NCBI GenBank assembly: GCA_017311185.1
Contig: JAESUZ010000756.1
Coordinates: forward strand, 2,170,001-2,234,000
From: Proteles cristata cristata
Taxonomy: Eukaryota > Chordata > Mammalia > Carnivora > Hyaenidae
Reading direction: 5' to 3'
Length of the DNA stretch: 64,000 nucleotides
Within the stretch, counting starts at the first letter, position 1. Each line of letters begins with the position of its first letter. The position numbers and the translations under genes are program-made. Below are positions 22,536 to 34,800 of this stretch, one piece after another. The notes beneath the pieces are model-generated. The model saw nothing but the letters and a program-made list of their open reading frames with translations, was not told the origin of the DNA and made no database searches.

Positions 22536-23429
22536 GGGTTGTCGGCACGTGGGGAGTTTCTACATGCATCAGCTATCTGCATTCTGGTCGCCCTCTATGA
22601 GCTCATGACCAGTAGTCGTGACTTCTGGGCCTTCTACACAGTAGTTCATGGTCTAATGCACACACAGGCATTAGATACTGTAAACATCTACAGTTCAAAA
22701 TCTTTTCCCCTCAGTTCTGAAATCCATCAACTCTGCCAATGGGACGTTTTTCCTAAATCACTTATACTGAAGCCTGCCCTGACCTCAGCTCATTTTGTAA
22801 TAAAACCTCGCCTTTGGTGGTTGGAGACTTTTTGTAATTTTTGCTTTTAATCCCATGGAGCATGACTTTTTCATTTAACTGCAGAAATGCTTGCAGTGCT
22901 TGATTTTGGGGAGCCGTCCCAGACTCCTGCAAGACTACTGTGTAATATAAGATACACGCACTGTATTGTCTTTCTAAAATTCCACGTCAAAAAACCGCTA
23001 ACACCTTGAATTAGAGGTTCTGGATCTGAAGTTTCAAAAAGCTCACATTATATTGAATGGGTACCATTAAAACTATATTTTCTGGATGGCAAGAAGCAAT
23101 GGCGTTTGCAAGAGCAGGTTGTTACAGTTTCCGGAATTTTGTAAGCCCGTGGATGTCAAGTTGGTGGCCTGAAATCAGCCAACGCAGGAATATTTCCATC
23201 ACAGAAACTGGCAAATGCTACAGATCAGAACTCCCTCCTCCGCCTTGCCCTGAAGCTCACTGTTAAACATTTACCAGCACACTATTGAAATCAGGATGAG
23301 ATAAGAAAGGGGGAGAAAGCCACAGTGAGCTCTTCTCTGTCTACCCTCCCTGCAAGTTGGAAGCTGGTAAGGGAGGGTCTAGGATGAAGAGAAAATGTAG
23401 TGTTGTATTTTCACTGGAGCAAAACACTT
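22536..23429. other. unique sequence
   Basis: Nothing recognised. The 103-codon frame at 22539-22850 (+) has no known domain. Confidence 0.4.
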
Positions 23430-23600
23430 TTCATAGACCATCTTAACCTTTTTGTTTTGGGGATAATTTTGACAGTGCTGGAACAAGACAATTAGTGCCT
23501 TGATAGAAGCTTATCAAGAAACAAGGTCTCAGAGATTTGGGTAACATGGCCAAGGTTTTATAACAAGTAAGGAGTAGAACAGGAATTTGGAGATACAGGG
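23430..23600 (-). repeat. MIR SINE relic
   Basis: Antisense MIR-like order: 'catagaccatcttaacc', 'gaaacaaggtctcagagatt', 'aacatggccaaggtttta' and 'ggaatttggagat'. Confidence 0.5.
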
Positions 23601-24060
23601 GAATAAGGAGTTACATATTTGAGGCATATTTTATTGGTGCATCAATAAAAGTACAGATCCTGGGGAAGTGCCTTAAAATGTCCATCTGAGTTCTTCCCAG
23701 GGAATTCAGTATTGTGAAACATTATTGCTGCCATGATGCGGCCATCTCAGTTTCATAAGTGTTGTGATAAAGATGTGAATTTTATCCCCCTCCTCTCCCT
23801 CTCCCTTTTAAAGGAAAAATAGTAAGATTAAGATTTGACCAGGCAAAGACGGTTCACCAAAGACCACTAGAAATACAGGGACTCTGCAAAGTTGTGCAGA
23901 GGAGCAAAGTCTTCACGAAGTTGCCAGTCACAAGGATCCCTGGGTCCCATCCCTTCTACACTCAACCAGGCAAGATGTTCAGACCTTATGTGCCATACAG
24001 AGTGTGTGGATTGAAGGAAGAGCACATGGGAGACTCAGTACAAAAACCGACACAAACCTG
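23601..24060. other. unique sequence
   Basis: Nothing recognised. Confidence 0.4.
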
Positions 24061-24075
24061 GAGGGAAAATATTTT

Positions 24076-24294
24076 TTTTTAATTTTTATTTTTTTAACAT
24101 TTGTTTTTGAGGGAGAGAAAGGCAGAGTGCAAGCAGGGAAGGGGCAGAGAGAGAAGGAGACACAGAATCTGAAGCAGGCTCCAGGCTCTGAGCTGTCAGC
24201 ACAGAGCCCGATGTGGGGCTCGAACTCACAAACCATGAGATCATGACGTGAGCCAAAGTCAGACACTTAACTGACTGAGCCACCCAAGTGCCCC
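24076..24294 (-). mobile_element. CAN-SINE (SINEC_Fc-like)
   Basis: Antisense copy ending 'gccacccaagtgcccc'. Flanks 'gagggaaaatattttt' (from 24061) and 'gagggaaaagattttt' (from 24296) are a one-mismatch TSD. Confidence 0.95.
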
Positions 24295-24310
24295 AGAGGG
24301 AAAAGATTTT

Positions 24311-25948
24311 TAGCCCAAAGAAGACTTTCTATGCTGCTACCTTCACCCGGAGTTTAATGATTATCCAGTTTTCCTTTTTTTACATCTTTAGGCTAACTCT
24401 ACTACTTGTGAGGAAAGAAATTTTACATTCAAGATCTGAATGCACCTGCTGTAGAAAAGAATAAAAAGGGAACTGAGTAATTATGAAGAACAGAGTAACC
24501 AGCAGAAATGAGGAAAGCCCCATAATTATTCTTACTTCTTTATGCCAAAAAAGGTCTTTGAGATTGTAAATTGGTAATGCTCTTTCAGGCATCATCATCT
24601 TAGAAATACTGATCTAGGGCCATCACTGAGGTCTTAGAAGCCGCTGGCCAATTTAGAGACTTGAAATATTCAATAAAATGTTATCACTTTATTTCATTTC
24701 CAGTTTACACGGTGGCAGGCTGTGTTTCCTGAAGAATAAAACATACTTATTGTAAGCAAAAACTCTAGAAGGAAAGGTCCCAGTGAAACCAGACTTTCAA
24801 GGTTGTTCTCACTGGCTGCAAAATGTTGTTTCAAATGTCTGGTAATAAAGAGACAATGACCTAGAACTGAGTTTTCATATTACATATGTAATAAGTTAAA
24901 CCATGAACCTTGAAATATAGCTCATTGCAGCCCAATCCTGTAAGATAAATGCAAATTAAAAAAAAATTAAGTCCTATAAAATTCTTTAAAAAAAAGGGGG
25001 GGGGAATTTGTTTTGATTGGGAAACACTGATGTTTGAAAATATGAAGACCTGAAATTAAACAGAGTTTAATGATGAAGGAAGAAGTTATCAGTGGGCTGA
25101 TAGTGCACGGTCTGGGAAGAACGGCAAGACGATATGGGGAACCAGAGTGACTCAAACAACCGATGAAGGAAGATGAAATTTCTCTTCCATCTCTGCGAGC
25201 TCCTTGGAAAGAGGTGGATTGGAGGAAATATCCTTCTAAACCCAAGATACTTTCTTTAAGTTAGCATGATCAAGCTTTCTAATTTGCTAAAATATTAGGG
25301 TGGACTGAGGTTTTCTCATACACACAATGTATAATAAAATATGCCAATCTCATATTTTTTCCTCCTAATTTCTTTGTTGTGGGGCTTGGGAACAATTTCA
25401 TCCATCACCTTTAGCAATCAGACTCTGTTAATGGAGATGATCCTGGATAAACCTAAGAATTAGGAAGAATAAATCAAAGATCCTTACTATGTATTAGTTT
25501 CTGCATGCTTGCTCAGTAAACACATCCCAAATATGGAGAGTCACAATGCATCAGTTAAAAGCTGGTGAGATCTAGCTGTTTCACTTGTGTATCAACCTCC
25601 TCAGAACGGGAAACTGAGCCCACCTCCCCATCACAATCACATCTGCATATGTATTTGTGCCTCTTCGCATAGGTCCATCTTCCAGACTTCCTTTCTTTTT
25701 TTTTTCTTATTTCCTGAGTCCACTTCTGCCAAAAAGCTCAACTCCATTCACATTATGAAAATCCTTATTTCCATTAGCATCTTTCTTCCAGCTGAATTCA
25801 GCAAAGCCCGATTGCATAATATTTACATATTGCATATAAATTGGGAGATGTACCACTTTTGTTGGATTTTTGTGACAGAACAAATGAAACCAGAAGCCAA
25901 AGAAACGCCATGCTTTTTCTCAATTTCTCTTAAAAAAATAATTCTTTT
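24311..25948. other. unique AT-rich sequence
   Basis: About 1.6 kb without a recognised repeat. A short (A)n(G)n run lies at about 24985-25003. No exon recognised. Confidence 0.45.
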
Positions 25949-25962
25949 AAAAATTGATTTCC

Positions 25963-26160
25963 TGGAGCACCTGGGTGGCTCAGTTGATTATGCATCCGAC
26001 TTCAGCTAAGGTCATGATCTTGCAGTTGGTGAGTTTGAGCCCCACGTCAGGCTCTGGGCTGACAGCTCAGAGCATGGAGCCTGCTTTGGATTCTGTGTCT
26101 CTCTCTACCCCTCTCCTGCTCATGCTCTGTCTCTCAAAAAAATAAATGTTAAAAAAAGTT
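25963..26160 (+). mobile_element. CAN-SINE (SINEC_Fc-like)
   Basis: Sense copy 'ggagcacctgggtggctcag', A-tail with 'aaaaaaataaatgttaaaa'. Flanks 'aaaattgatttcct' and 'aaaaatgatttcct' are a near-identical TSD. Confidence 0.95.
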
Positions 26161-26174
26161 TTTAAAAATGATTT

Positions 26175-26948
26175 CCTTATTTTTATAATTTCCTTCAATT
26201 TACTCACCATAACTGGACAACTGACATATAGGTATGGGAGAAAACCACCTGTCAAATACCTAGATGAGATTTAGTAGGATGGGAGAACCCACTAGTTACA
26301 TGGATTCAGCTGCCTGTGTAGATTCGAGCCCTTTGTAATGCCATTAACCTCAGGCACTCTCCATAGATCAGTTTCAAAGTAACTTTTTTCGGAAATTAGG
26401 GAAGGACTTTGTTTACGAAGAACCCATTTTCGTGATCACTTTCCAGCAACCCAATACTTCCCTGAGAATTGATTCCCACATTCCTAGCAAGATGGTTTGA
26501 GCTCCTATTTCTCTTGGGAAGTGTATCCTTTCAAGAACTGAAGTGGTCTTTTAAAGGTACTCAGCAAGTAAAAACCAACCAAACAAACAAAAAACCTATC
26601 CATCAGAAGAAGACAGCCTTGCTGTGGGCTCATTAACAAGCATTTGTAATCTGACCATTCCGAACGTGATACATAAAGCTGAAATCACCACATACCTCCT
26701 AGGAGCACCAACATCTACTTCTTTGGGTCCTTGTCCTCCGGATTTAGATCAAGTCCTCATCATTCTCCAACTGGGGTTGGCCCACTTTCCAGCTCCATGC
26801 ACTTTATGTAACCTGCTGCCAGCCTGATCTCCACTGAATACTTGGTTGTGCAGCTGAACGACACATAAAGGGCCCCTAGATGGTTAAAAGCAAGACGGGG
26901 CGGCATGCTCTGAAAGGACTTTGAGAGTGTGACCCAGGGATTAAGTCA
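26175..26948. other. unique sequence
   Basis: Short (AAAC)n-like run near 26576-26595. Otherwise nothing recognised. Confidence 0.4.
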
Positions 26949-26964
26949 AGACTCAAAGACCTCT

Positions 26965-27189
26965 GGGGGCGCCTGGGTGGCTCAGTCGGTTGAGCATCAT
27001 GACTTCAGCTCAGGTCATGATCTCACGGTTTGTGGGTTCGAGCCCCACGTCGGGCTCTGTGCTGACAGCTCAGAGCCTGAAGCCTGTTTTGCATTCTGTG
27101 TCTCCCTCTCTCTCTCTGACCCTTCCCTGCTTACACTGTCTCTCTCTCTCTCAGAAATAAATAAAACATTTTTAAAAAATTAAAAAGAA
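26965..27189 (+). mobile_element. CAN-SINE (SINEC_Fc-like), well preserved
   Basis: Sense copy starting 'ggggcgcctgggtggctcag', with intact box B 'gggttcgagccccac'. TSD agactcaaagacctct at 26949-26964 and agactaaaagacctct at 27190-27205. Confidence 0.97.
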
Positions 27190-27205
27190 AGACTAAAAGA
27201 CCTCT

Positions 27206-27582
27206 CAGTAGAGGGGAGACTCGCCCAGGGGCCTGCAGCCAGTGCATTTTCTTCTCCCTCCATGCTAACTCCTGGTCACTGTGCTTCCCAAGGCGAGAGG
27301 CGTGTCACACCTCCCTGGCCCCACCCCTGCCGGTCCTATCCAAAGGGGAAACTGATCCCTGAGCAGTCACTCGGGGCTCAGACAAATGGTTTTGCAGAGC
27401 CCCCACTGGAGGAAAACACCTCTAATTAAATGTCAGTGTTGTGGAGACCCGCACAGGGCTTAAGTGGGAAAACATGCTGCTGGGGTTGGGGACTATAGCT
27501 GAAGAAGTCATTCTATTCACACCCTGAGCTTTGAGTAACTGTAGGCTTGATTGGGAATTAATCTCTGAATTATATTATCTCT
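27206..27582. other. unique sequence
   Basis: Nothing recognised. Confidence 0.4.
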
Positions 27583-27782
27583 TTTGTTAAAGTTTATGTC
27601 TTTTGAGAGAGACAGAGAGAAAGTGAGCGGGGAGGGGTAGAGAGAAGGAGAATCCCAAGCAGGCTCCACGAAGCCAGCGTGCAGAGCACAACATGGGGCT
27701 CGAACTCATGAAACCGTGAGATCATGACCTGAGCTGAAATCAAGAGTTGGACACTTAAGTGGCTGAGCCACCCAGGTGCCCC
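27583..27782 (-). mobile_element. CAN-SINE (SINEC_Fc-like)
   Basis: Antisense copy from 'tttgttaaagtttatgtctt' to 'ccacccaggtgcccc'. Flanks 'tatattatctctttt' and 'tatattgttttattt' are a diverged TSD. Confidence 0.93.
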
Positions 27783-28026
27783 TATATTGTTTTATTTCTG
27801 ATGTAAAAAAAATAATCAACCCACTGTGGATTATCATGGACTCATGAGATACCTACAAGGACCACCTAAGTATCCTAAATCAGAAAGATAAAAGAAAAAC
27901 TTCACAGGTGCTGGGACAAAGATATTTCCCTTAAAAGAAATTGATGGTTGAATCCTCACACTATTCAGTCTTGCTTCACAAAGTTCTTTTTTTCCTTTTA
28001 AATTTTGCTCTAACTGGTGTTCTGTT

Positions 28027-28158
28027 CTTTTTATTTTGAGAGGGAATGGGAGAGAGAGAGAGAGAGAGAAATGGAATCCCAAGGAGGCTCCACACTGTTA
28101 CCTCAGAGTTCCACGCAGGGGTCAAACTCATGAAATGCAAGATCATGACCTGAGCCTG
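28027..28158 (-). mobile_element. CAN-SINE, truncated
   Basis: Antisense GA-rich and middle parts are present ('ggaatcccaaggaggctcc' to 'gatcatgacctgagcc'). The terminal tRNA-derived 'gccacccaggtgcccc' end is missing, so the copy is truncated at its 5' end or decayed. Confidence 0.8.
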
Positions 28159-29707
28159 GCTAACTCCTAATGCCAGATAAGATTTTCTATAAGAAAGAGG
28201 AATGGGTCATCTCCCTCACAAGTTGGGAATGTTCTTTCAGAGTTGTATGCTACTGCATGACATAACCAGGGGTTGGTTTCTCTTAAGTAGCTGAGAACTG
28301 ATATATGCTGCATATAGGCATAAATTAAGAACTTGGACAAGAGGAGAACTTGCCAGAATTCAACCTTGGGGTGTTTATGTCTGATCTCAAAAAAAAAAAA
28401 AAAAAGATTATGTCTTGGCAATAAAAGTAACTTCTTGGTGGTGGCGGCGGTTAAGAGGAAAACAGGGCTTCATATATAATTGCCAGAGTTTACTTTATCC
28501 TGCAAATTTTATGGGTAAATTCCCTCAAAGCCCATTTGCTTTTAGGGCCACAGAAGCTGATGAAAGAAAGCATGGTTCTCCCCTACTGTTAGAGTTGTGG
28601 ACACATCGTAATCCATGCACTGCAACGCTTCATGCATCCAGTCCATGCAACAGTACGTTTTTATAAAGCCTCCTTCTTGATTAATATGAATTTCAACAAA
28701 AGAGCCAAGAGCCTTTAAATCCATCAACTGGCCATAAATCGAAGCAGCTGGATTACGAGTGAAGGGGCTTTTGTGCTTCCACCCAGGAGACAGAGCACAC
28801 CCTCCCTGAAATGGTCCTTCTTCCCCAAATCACTAATATGCAGGCTGGGGGGAAGGCAGACGTCCGGCTTTTCACAAGTCTTCAAAGACAACGTGGAAAG
28901 TTATAGGGAATCCATGGACCTAAATACAGGAAAAGGCTGGCCCCTGTTGTAATTTCAAGCGGCCTTCCCACTGCTTACCGCCCCTCATTTCTCCAGCGGG
29001 GAAAGGAATTCGTTATCTCTGCATATTAATATTTGCCTCCTAGGAGTATCTTCAGGGTTAATGGTATAGCGTGAACAAAACTGCTTGGAGTGGAGCATGT
29101 TGGCTGGTGATCATGCGTTTTCTGTGCTCTACTCCAAGACTTAAGCCATAGATAATGACTGGTGACACAGTCTTGGAGGACGGAGAAAAGAAACATGATG
29201 TATGCTAGTTGAGCCACACGCAGCCAGAAATCTCCTGATGCACAAATGTTCTTCACTCAACACAGTCAAGTCTGGATACAATGAAACCTCAGGAGACAGG
29301 ACTGACTGCATTTGGGCGTCACCAGAATTCCCTTTCCTTTGCAATACATCATGTAGAAAAATTTCAGACATATTGAAAACTGTAAAGGTTACCTTAAAAT
29401 AATTAGATCATTTGCTCACTGATACAGACAGATATTGTGTAGGCTCAGAGCTAGCTTTCTGAATATTTCTGAATATTTATTCTAACCATAATGCTGATAA
29501 TGACCATGCTGAGGGGAGACTGAACTGATTCTCGGGTCTCACCATAGAAGTCAGTTTAAAATATCTCTACATCTCCAATAGGTTATTTTCTTTAGTTTAT
29601 TGCTTTCTCCATCCATGGAATGCATACAATTAATTTATTTAACTGAGGTCGATTTAGTGTCTGGGTGACTGACATGAGTTCTAATATCCTGTTGTCTTGT
29701 ATTTTTT
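28159..29707. other. unique sequence with an A17 run
   Basis: An A17 homopolymer occupies 28389-28405 without a recognisable element upstream of it. The rest is unique; no exon recognised. Confidence 0.45.
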
Positions 29708-29725
29708 AATAATTAAAAAAGGACA

Positions 29726-29907
29726 GGGGTACCTGCGTGGCTCAAGCGTCTGACTCTTGATTTCAGCTCAGGTCATGGCCTCACGGTTTATGAGATCAAG
29801 CTCTGCATCGGGCTTTGTGCTGATAGTGGGGAGCCTACTTGGGATTCTCTTTATCCCTCTCTCTGCCCCTCCTCCACTCATTCTTTTTCAAAGTAAACAT
29901 TAAAAAA
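29726..29907 (+). mobile_element. CAN-SINE, internally shortened
   Basis: Sense copy 'ggggtacctgcgtggctcaa', lacking a few bases of the usual 'cagtcggtt' segment. Flanks 'taattaaaaaaggaca' and 'taattttaaaaggaca' give the TSD. Confidence 0.93.
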
Positions 29908-29984
29908 TAATTTTAAAAGGACAAAAATACATTGTGCTACAGAATACATGAAAGAATGTGGGAGTTGGAAAAGACATTTAATAA

Positions 29985-30215
29985 TGGCTACTGTTTATTG
30001 TAAGATCTCTGTGTTGCTAGGAATTGCTGCTAAGCACTTTGCTTGTATTATTTCATTAGACTAACAAAGCACCCTATGAAAAAGATAACACATCGTCATC
30101 ACTTTCATTTCTCTGATAAAGAAGTGGAGCCCTAGAGAGGCTGGGAGTTTTCCCTGGGCCACCCAGCTAGAAGGTGTGGGCTCAGATTTGGGTCCAGTTC
30201 TGTCTGATGTGCTCT
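29985..30215 (-). repeat. MIR SINE relic
   Basis: Antisense MIR: 'ctactgtttattgtaagatc', 'tattatttcattagactaac', 'tttcatttctctgataaag', 'gccctagagaggctggga' and 'gggccacccagctagaagg'. Confidence 0.8.
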
Positions 30216-31176
30216 AATGCCTGTGACTTATGTGCTCTGCAACTATCTGTGCTCTACTGGTATATGTCGTAGCCTCTCGGTAGAAGGGAAGCTGTGCTCT
30301 CTAAGCAGACTGGACTGACTGAAAGGGCTTTTCTTCGGAAGAGGAAACACACCAGACGAACAAGTGATGTAACCACAGTGACTCTTGGGTTGGGGTTGGT
30401 TGAGACCCAGCTGCTGAAGGGATGTGGCCTTGCCAGCCTTTGGGGAGTGGAGACACCATAGTCCCCGTCGCCACTGGCTGTAGACGCCCAAGAGGGGCAG
30501 TCGGGCAGCACTTAGGGTAAGCTGCTAGGAGCGGGGGGCCCTTTCTTCCCCTCAGCCGGGCAGGAGGCAAGGTGGGCAGGAGGCCAGCGTGGAGGACAGG
30601 AGAGGTGTTCTGCCCAGCAAGGAGCTGTGGAAGCCCCGGGTGAGCTCAGTGTTCACGAGGCACTGCAGCACTACACCTTCTAAGGTGCTGCCGAGGTGCA
30701 CGTTGGATGTGCCTGTCATTCTGGGGCATGATGAAGGAGACACCAAACCCCTTCCTTTCACTCGTCAGGCTTACAGTCCCCCAGAAATAACTATTTTAAT
30801 ATAAGTCCAGGACATGTTAATATGAAGATTTAAAAATCTGGCAAAACTTACGGTTGAGTGTAATCGACACATTGCAATTTATGGGGCTGGCATAACAGGA
30901 GATGTTATTTCAAAACAGCGCAATACTCCCTCTTTTAACATGTTTCCCTAATGCTGCTATATCATCAGATCAGACCTCAGATTCCCAAATCTGTAGCTCG
31001 ATGTTGCCACTCACGTGCAAGAGAGCAGCTGGAGGAGGCAAAGGGTGGCCTGACATTGAAAGCAGATGCTGTCAGTGGGACACTCTCACCAGGCATGATG
31101 TATATACTGATGGGGAACCGTGCTCGGAGATTAGTAGAGACACACTGCTTCATAGCACAAGAGAGACAATGGGGAA
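30216..31176. other. unique sequence
   Basis: 30.4-30.7 kb is somewhat G+C-rich with overlapping short open frames. None has a domain I recognise. Confidence 0.4.
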
Positions 31177-31190
31177 GCCTGCACATCAGA

Positions 31191-31412
31191 GGGGCGCCTG
31201 GGGGGCTCAGTCAATTAAGCGTCCAACTTCGGCTCAGGTCATGATCTCACAGTTTGTGAGTTTGAGCCCTACATCGGACTCTGTGCTAATAGCTCAGAGC
31301 CTGGAGCCTGCTGCAGAGTCTGTATCTTCCTCTCTCTCTGCCCCTCCCCTGTTCATGCTATATCTCTGTCTCTGTCTCTCTCTCGAAAATAAAAAAAATA
31401 TTAAAAAAAAGA
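31191..31412 (+). mobile_element. CAN-SINE (SINEC_Fc-like)
   Basis: Sense copy 'ggggcgcctggggggctcag' with a CT-rich run and A-tail. 'cacatcaga' on both sides is a short TSD. It forms an inverted pair with the copy about 105 bp to the right. Confidence 0.96.
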
Positions 31413-31517
31413 AGGTCACATCAGAAATAGAATTTTTGAGGAAGTTTGAAAACAGCACTTTCCCTTCATATAGCAAATCTCAGCAGCCAAGACTTCCAGA
31501 TTTCAGTGGAAATTTTT

Positions 31518-31732
31518 ATTTATTTATTTTTAAAATTTATTTCTAGGAGAGAGAGAGAGACAGCATGAGCAGGGGAAGGTCAGAGAGAGAGGGCGTCACA
31601 GACTGAAACAGGCTCCAGGCTCTGAGCTGGCAGTCAGCACAGAGCCCGATGCGGGGCTCGAACCCACGAACTGTGAGATCATGACCTAAGCGGAAGTCGG
31701 ATGCTTAACCGACTAAGCCACCCAGGTGCCCC
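31518..31732 (-). mobile_element. CAN-SINE, variant subfamily (group A)
   Basis: Antisense copy carrying the group-A marks: 'gagctggcagtcagcac' (4 extra bases relative to the common form), 'gactgaaacaggctcc' and 'gacctaagcgg'. Flanks 'agtggaaattttta' and 'ggtggaaattttta' give the TSD. Confidence 0.96.
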
Positions 31733-31748
31733 TTAGGTGGAAATTTTT

Positions 31749-32276
31749 AAAAGACATGGTGGAAAGAAAACATCAAGTGCACCTGTCCTATCCATATCCC
31801 TAAGGTATGATAATATCCATTCAGAGACCTCAAGGTGACCTCATGTGATGGTAAAGACGCACCTGAAATCTATCAGAGGATTTTACCATCTTCATAAAAC
31901 CTTACCCCAAAGCAATTTATCAACTGGCTTTACAGTGAAAGCAGAAGAAATTTTTGTAATTCTTTGACAACACCCCATGTGGACCCTGAGTGCAGCATGG
32001 AGATAAAGAGGAAGACAGACATTGTAAAGGGGAGGATGTGGTCCCCTTAGCTTGACCTCTAATGAAATCATCACAGGTGAAATGAGCCATGTCACGTCAG
32101 GAGAGCCAACTAAGGATCGGTAGTTAATTCATCCAGAGCAAGAGCTGATCGCTGGCAACAGGTGGTATGAAAATTCACTGTAACTTTCCTAGTTTTATGC
32201 CGTGTGAGTTAACATGCTTAGTAGTGACAGAAAGTGCAAAAGAAGTCGAAAGTGTCAAAATGAAGTCCAAGTGAAG
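31749..32276. other. unique sequence
   Basis: Nothing recognised. Confidence 0.4.
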
Positions 32277-32288
32277 AAAATCTTCATT

Positions 32289-32322
32289 TTTTAAAAAAAT
32301 TTTTAATTGTTTTATTTATTTC

Positions 32323-32355
<33 letters not shown>

Positions 32356-32525
32356 ACATGAGCAGGGAGAGTAGAGAGAGAGGGAGATACAGAATCGGAA
32401 GCAGGCTCCAGGCTCTGAGCTGGCTGTCAGCACAGAGCCTGACACGGGGCTCAAACCCATGAACCTTGAGATCATGACATGAGCCAAAGGTGGATGCTTA
32501 ACCGACTGAGCCACCCAGACACCCC
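32289..32525 (-). mobile_element. CAN-SINE, intermediate form, with (GA)n
   Basis: Antisense copy with an expanded (GA)n run at about 32325-32353. It carries 'gagctggctgtcagcac', close to but not identical with the group-A insertion. TSD aaaatcttcatt at 32277-32288 and 32527-32538. Confidence 0.96.
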
Positions 32526-32671
32526 AAAAATCTTCATTGTTAAATTTATTAATAATTCACCTAAATGTATCCAATCTACGAGTTATCTAACTATCCTGTT
32601 TATTTTTTTCAGTGGAAGGCCTCTATCTGCAAGGATTCAAACCCTGTATCTTCTGGTATAAGAAGAGATTT

Positions 32672-32795
32672 GGGGGCACCTGCGTGGCTTAGTCAATTGA
32701 GCAGCCAACTCTTGATTTCGGCTCAGGTCACAATCCCAGGGTTGTGGGGTTGAGCTCCACTCCAGGCTCCAAGCTGAGTGTGGAGCCTACTTGGG

Positions 32796-32848
<53 letters not shown>

Positions 32849-32900
32849 TCCCTCTCCCCTGCTCATTCTCTCTCTCTAAATAAGGATATTTAAAAAATCA
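32672..32900 (+). mobile_element. CAN-SINE with long (CT)n
   Basis: Sense copy 'gggggcacctgcgtggctta' with about 42 nt of pure (TC)n near 32800-32842. The CT microsatellite is an internal, likely length-variable part of the SINE. Confidence 0.94.
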
Positions 32901-34189
32901 AAATGAAAAAATAGATTTTTGAAATGAAAAGAAAGCAAGAGAACTTGCACAGTATCCCTCTCGAGCCAGCGATCTAAGCAAGCTGCAGAGATGAACTCTT
33001 ATATTCTTGGGCTGAGATAGGTTTTCCTTATTGAAGTTGGGGGGTGCAAGCGTCGGGGGTCCCCAGCTGCCAGTGTTCGTCCGGCAGGTGGGGGTTCCCC
33101 TAAATCTGTGTAAGCAGAATGAGCCACAGTCTTGTGTGAGTTTCTTCCTTTGCTAATGCCTATTAGGTATGCTAACGATTGTGTGGGGTGGGGCGTACAG
33201 CAGAGATTTCCCAAAGGGGGTAAGACATCCAAGCAGGAAAACACAGGATCGACTTGATTTTTCCACATCTTCCTGAGCATGAAAGGAAAATCCAAGTGTA
33301 AGTGGGCCAATGCTTTATATATAGATGATGAATTCCCACCGCACCATGTGCTGTGTTGACTTTCTGCCTCCAACCCTTTTGAAGTTAATTTTGAAACTGC
33401 ACAAGCAATACATTTAGGTATATTTTCCTATGAAAATACACATGAAAAAGTCCTGGAGTTATAACAAGAGTGTGGTAGTATCGTCGACCCAGTAGGAGAA
33501 TGGGAGAAGATGGATGAAGGAATGAGGCTGGAGCAGAGGTTGATCATGGAGGACATTAGCCTTTTCAGCCTTGTAACATTTTACTTGAAGAATATTTTAG
33601 ATTCATTTGCTGTATTAGTAGAAACTGTTGTAGGCTTGCTGATACTTAAATTTCAGCTTTCCCCACCCTGCGAGTCCGTTGAGTAATTCAAATTTGGCGA
33701 GTTGAAGATAGGCTTTTTGACCGAAGGATTGTGCTATTAATGTTATAAGTAAATAATAAAAGAATAAAAAAATAAAAGAAAAAATAAAATAATAAAAGAA
33801 AGCAGTCTCTTGGAGTTTGATAGAATTGTTACATCCTCCATATAGTTTCCACAAGTAACAATCCATTCCCATCCCCACCTATGGAGAATGACGTCCCACA
33901 GCCTGATTTCTCGTTCTAAATAGAAAGGCATTGTTCCAGGCTCCATGGAGTCTAGTTGCCAACACAGATAGGAGGCCAGGAAAGTCCCTCCATCCACTTA
34001 ACGCAGAGGAACCAATTCTCGGAACCGGTGGAGAAATGGAGGGGGGACTGCGTGGAAGGCAGCCAGCCCCTTTCACCTTGGCCTTCCTGCTGCGCCAGCC
34101 AGCCCAGCGCTGCTGGGGGTGCTCACATCCTTGTCAGCCTGGTCCAGGCACCGCCCTCACTCTGGCTTCTACTGCTCTTTTATATGTAC
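32901..34189. other. unique sequence with A-rich AATAAA-type run
   Basis: 33745-33802 is an A-rich run of aataaaa/ataaaag units. It contains several AATAAA strings, but these are compositional and not evidence of a 3' end. No exon recognised. Confidence 0.45.
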
Positions 34190-34415
34190 CTTGTGTTCCG
34201 GCCAAAGGAAACCACCTCCTGTTTCCTGAATATTCCCACGCTTTCCTGGAGCATGCCTTGTTCACGCCTCTTCTTCCTACTGAAATCCTACCTATCTTTC
34301 CAGAGCCATCTCCAATACCAGAGTCTTCATCCAGTCTTTCTGAATCTGCCCAACCAGATGTCATTTCTTTCTCTGCCTACCCATGTCATCATTTGAAGCT
34401 TCCCTATATTTGCTT
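34190..34415 (+). repeat. L2/CR1-type LINE relic
   Basis: 'gaaatcctacctatctttcc' followed by 'agagccatctccaatacc' and 'ccaaccagatgtcatttctt' parallels the sense 3' part of old CR1-clade LINEs (L2/L3). The subfamily is uncertain. Confidence 0.5.
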
Positions 34416-34431
34416 AGAAATGCAGAGAGAA

Positions 34432-34616
34432 GGGGTGCCTGGGTGGCTCAGTCAGTTGGGCATCGACTCTTGGTTTCGACTCAAGTTATGATCCCAGAGT
34501 CTTGGGATCAGGTTGAACATGGAGCATGCTTGAGATTCTCTCTCTATCTCTCTCTCACTCTCTCTCTCTCTCCCTCTCCCCTACTCTTGCTCTCTTTCTC
34601 TCCCTAAAATAATAAA
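34432..34616 (+). mobile_element. CAN-SINE with perfect 16-bp TSD
   Basis: Sense copy 'ggggtgcctgggtggctcag'. The direct repeat agaaatgcagagagaa is identical at 34416-34431 and 34617-34632. The middle is short, with a (CT)-rich tail. Confidence 0.97.
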
Positions 34617-34699
34617 AGAAATGCAGAGAGAATAATACGTGGCCTGTGAAGGTAGGGTGGTATTTGAGTCACACATTCCACTCCTTCCTTCCCATATAT

Positions 34700-34800
34700 A
34701 AGGACTTATTCTAGGATTTAGAGAAATAAACATGTTCAAGGAATTGCCGCTGTTCTCTCGGAGCTCATGGTTTAGACATTCAGATAATCACCCACAATGA
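34700..34800 (-). repeat. possible L2 tail fragment
   Basis: 'ctctcggagctcatggtttag' resembles the antisense L2 'aaggagctcacagtctag' motif. Short and weak. Confidence 0.3.

Noticed and set aside
26965..27060. tRNA-like sequence with A and B boxes (also at every CAN-SINE head)
   Set aside because: These are the tRNA-derived heads of SINEs, followed by CT-rich and A-rich tails and flanked by TSDs; they are not tRNA genes.
28389..28405. A17 run as a retrocopy tail
   Set aside because: No recognisable gene-derived sequence or direct repeat could be paired with it.
33745..33802. Cluster of AATAAA strings resembling polyadenylation signals
   Set aside because: They occur in a low-complexity A-rich repeat with no upstream exon.
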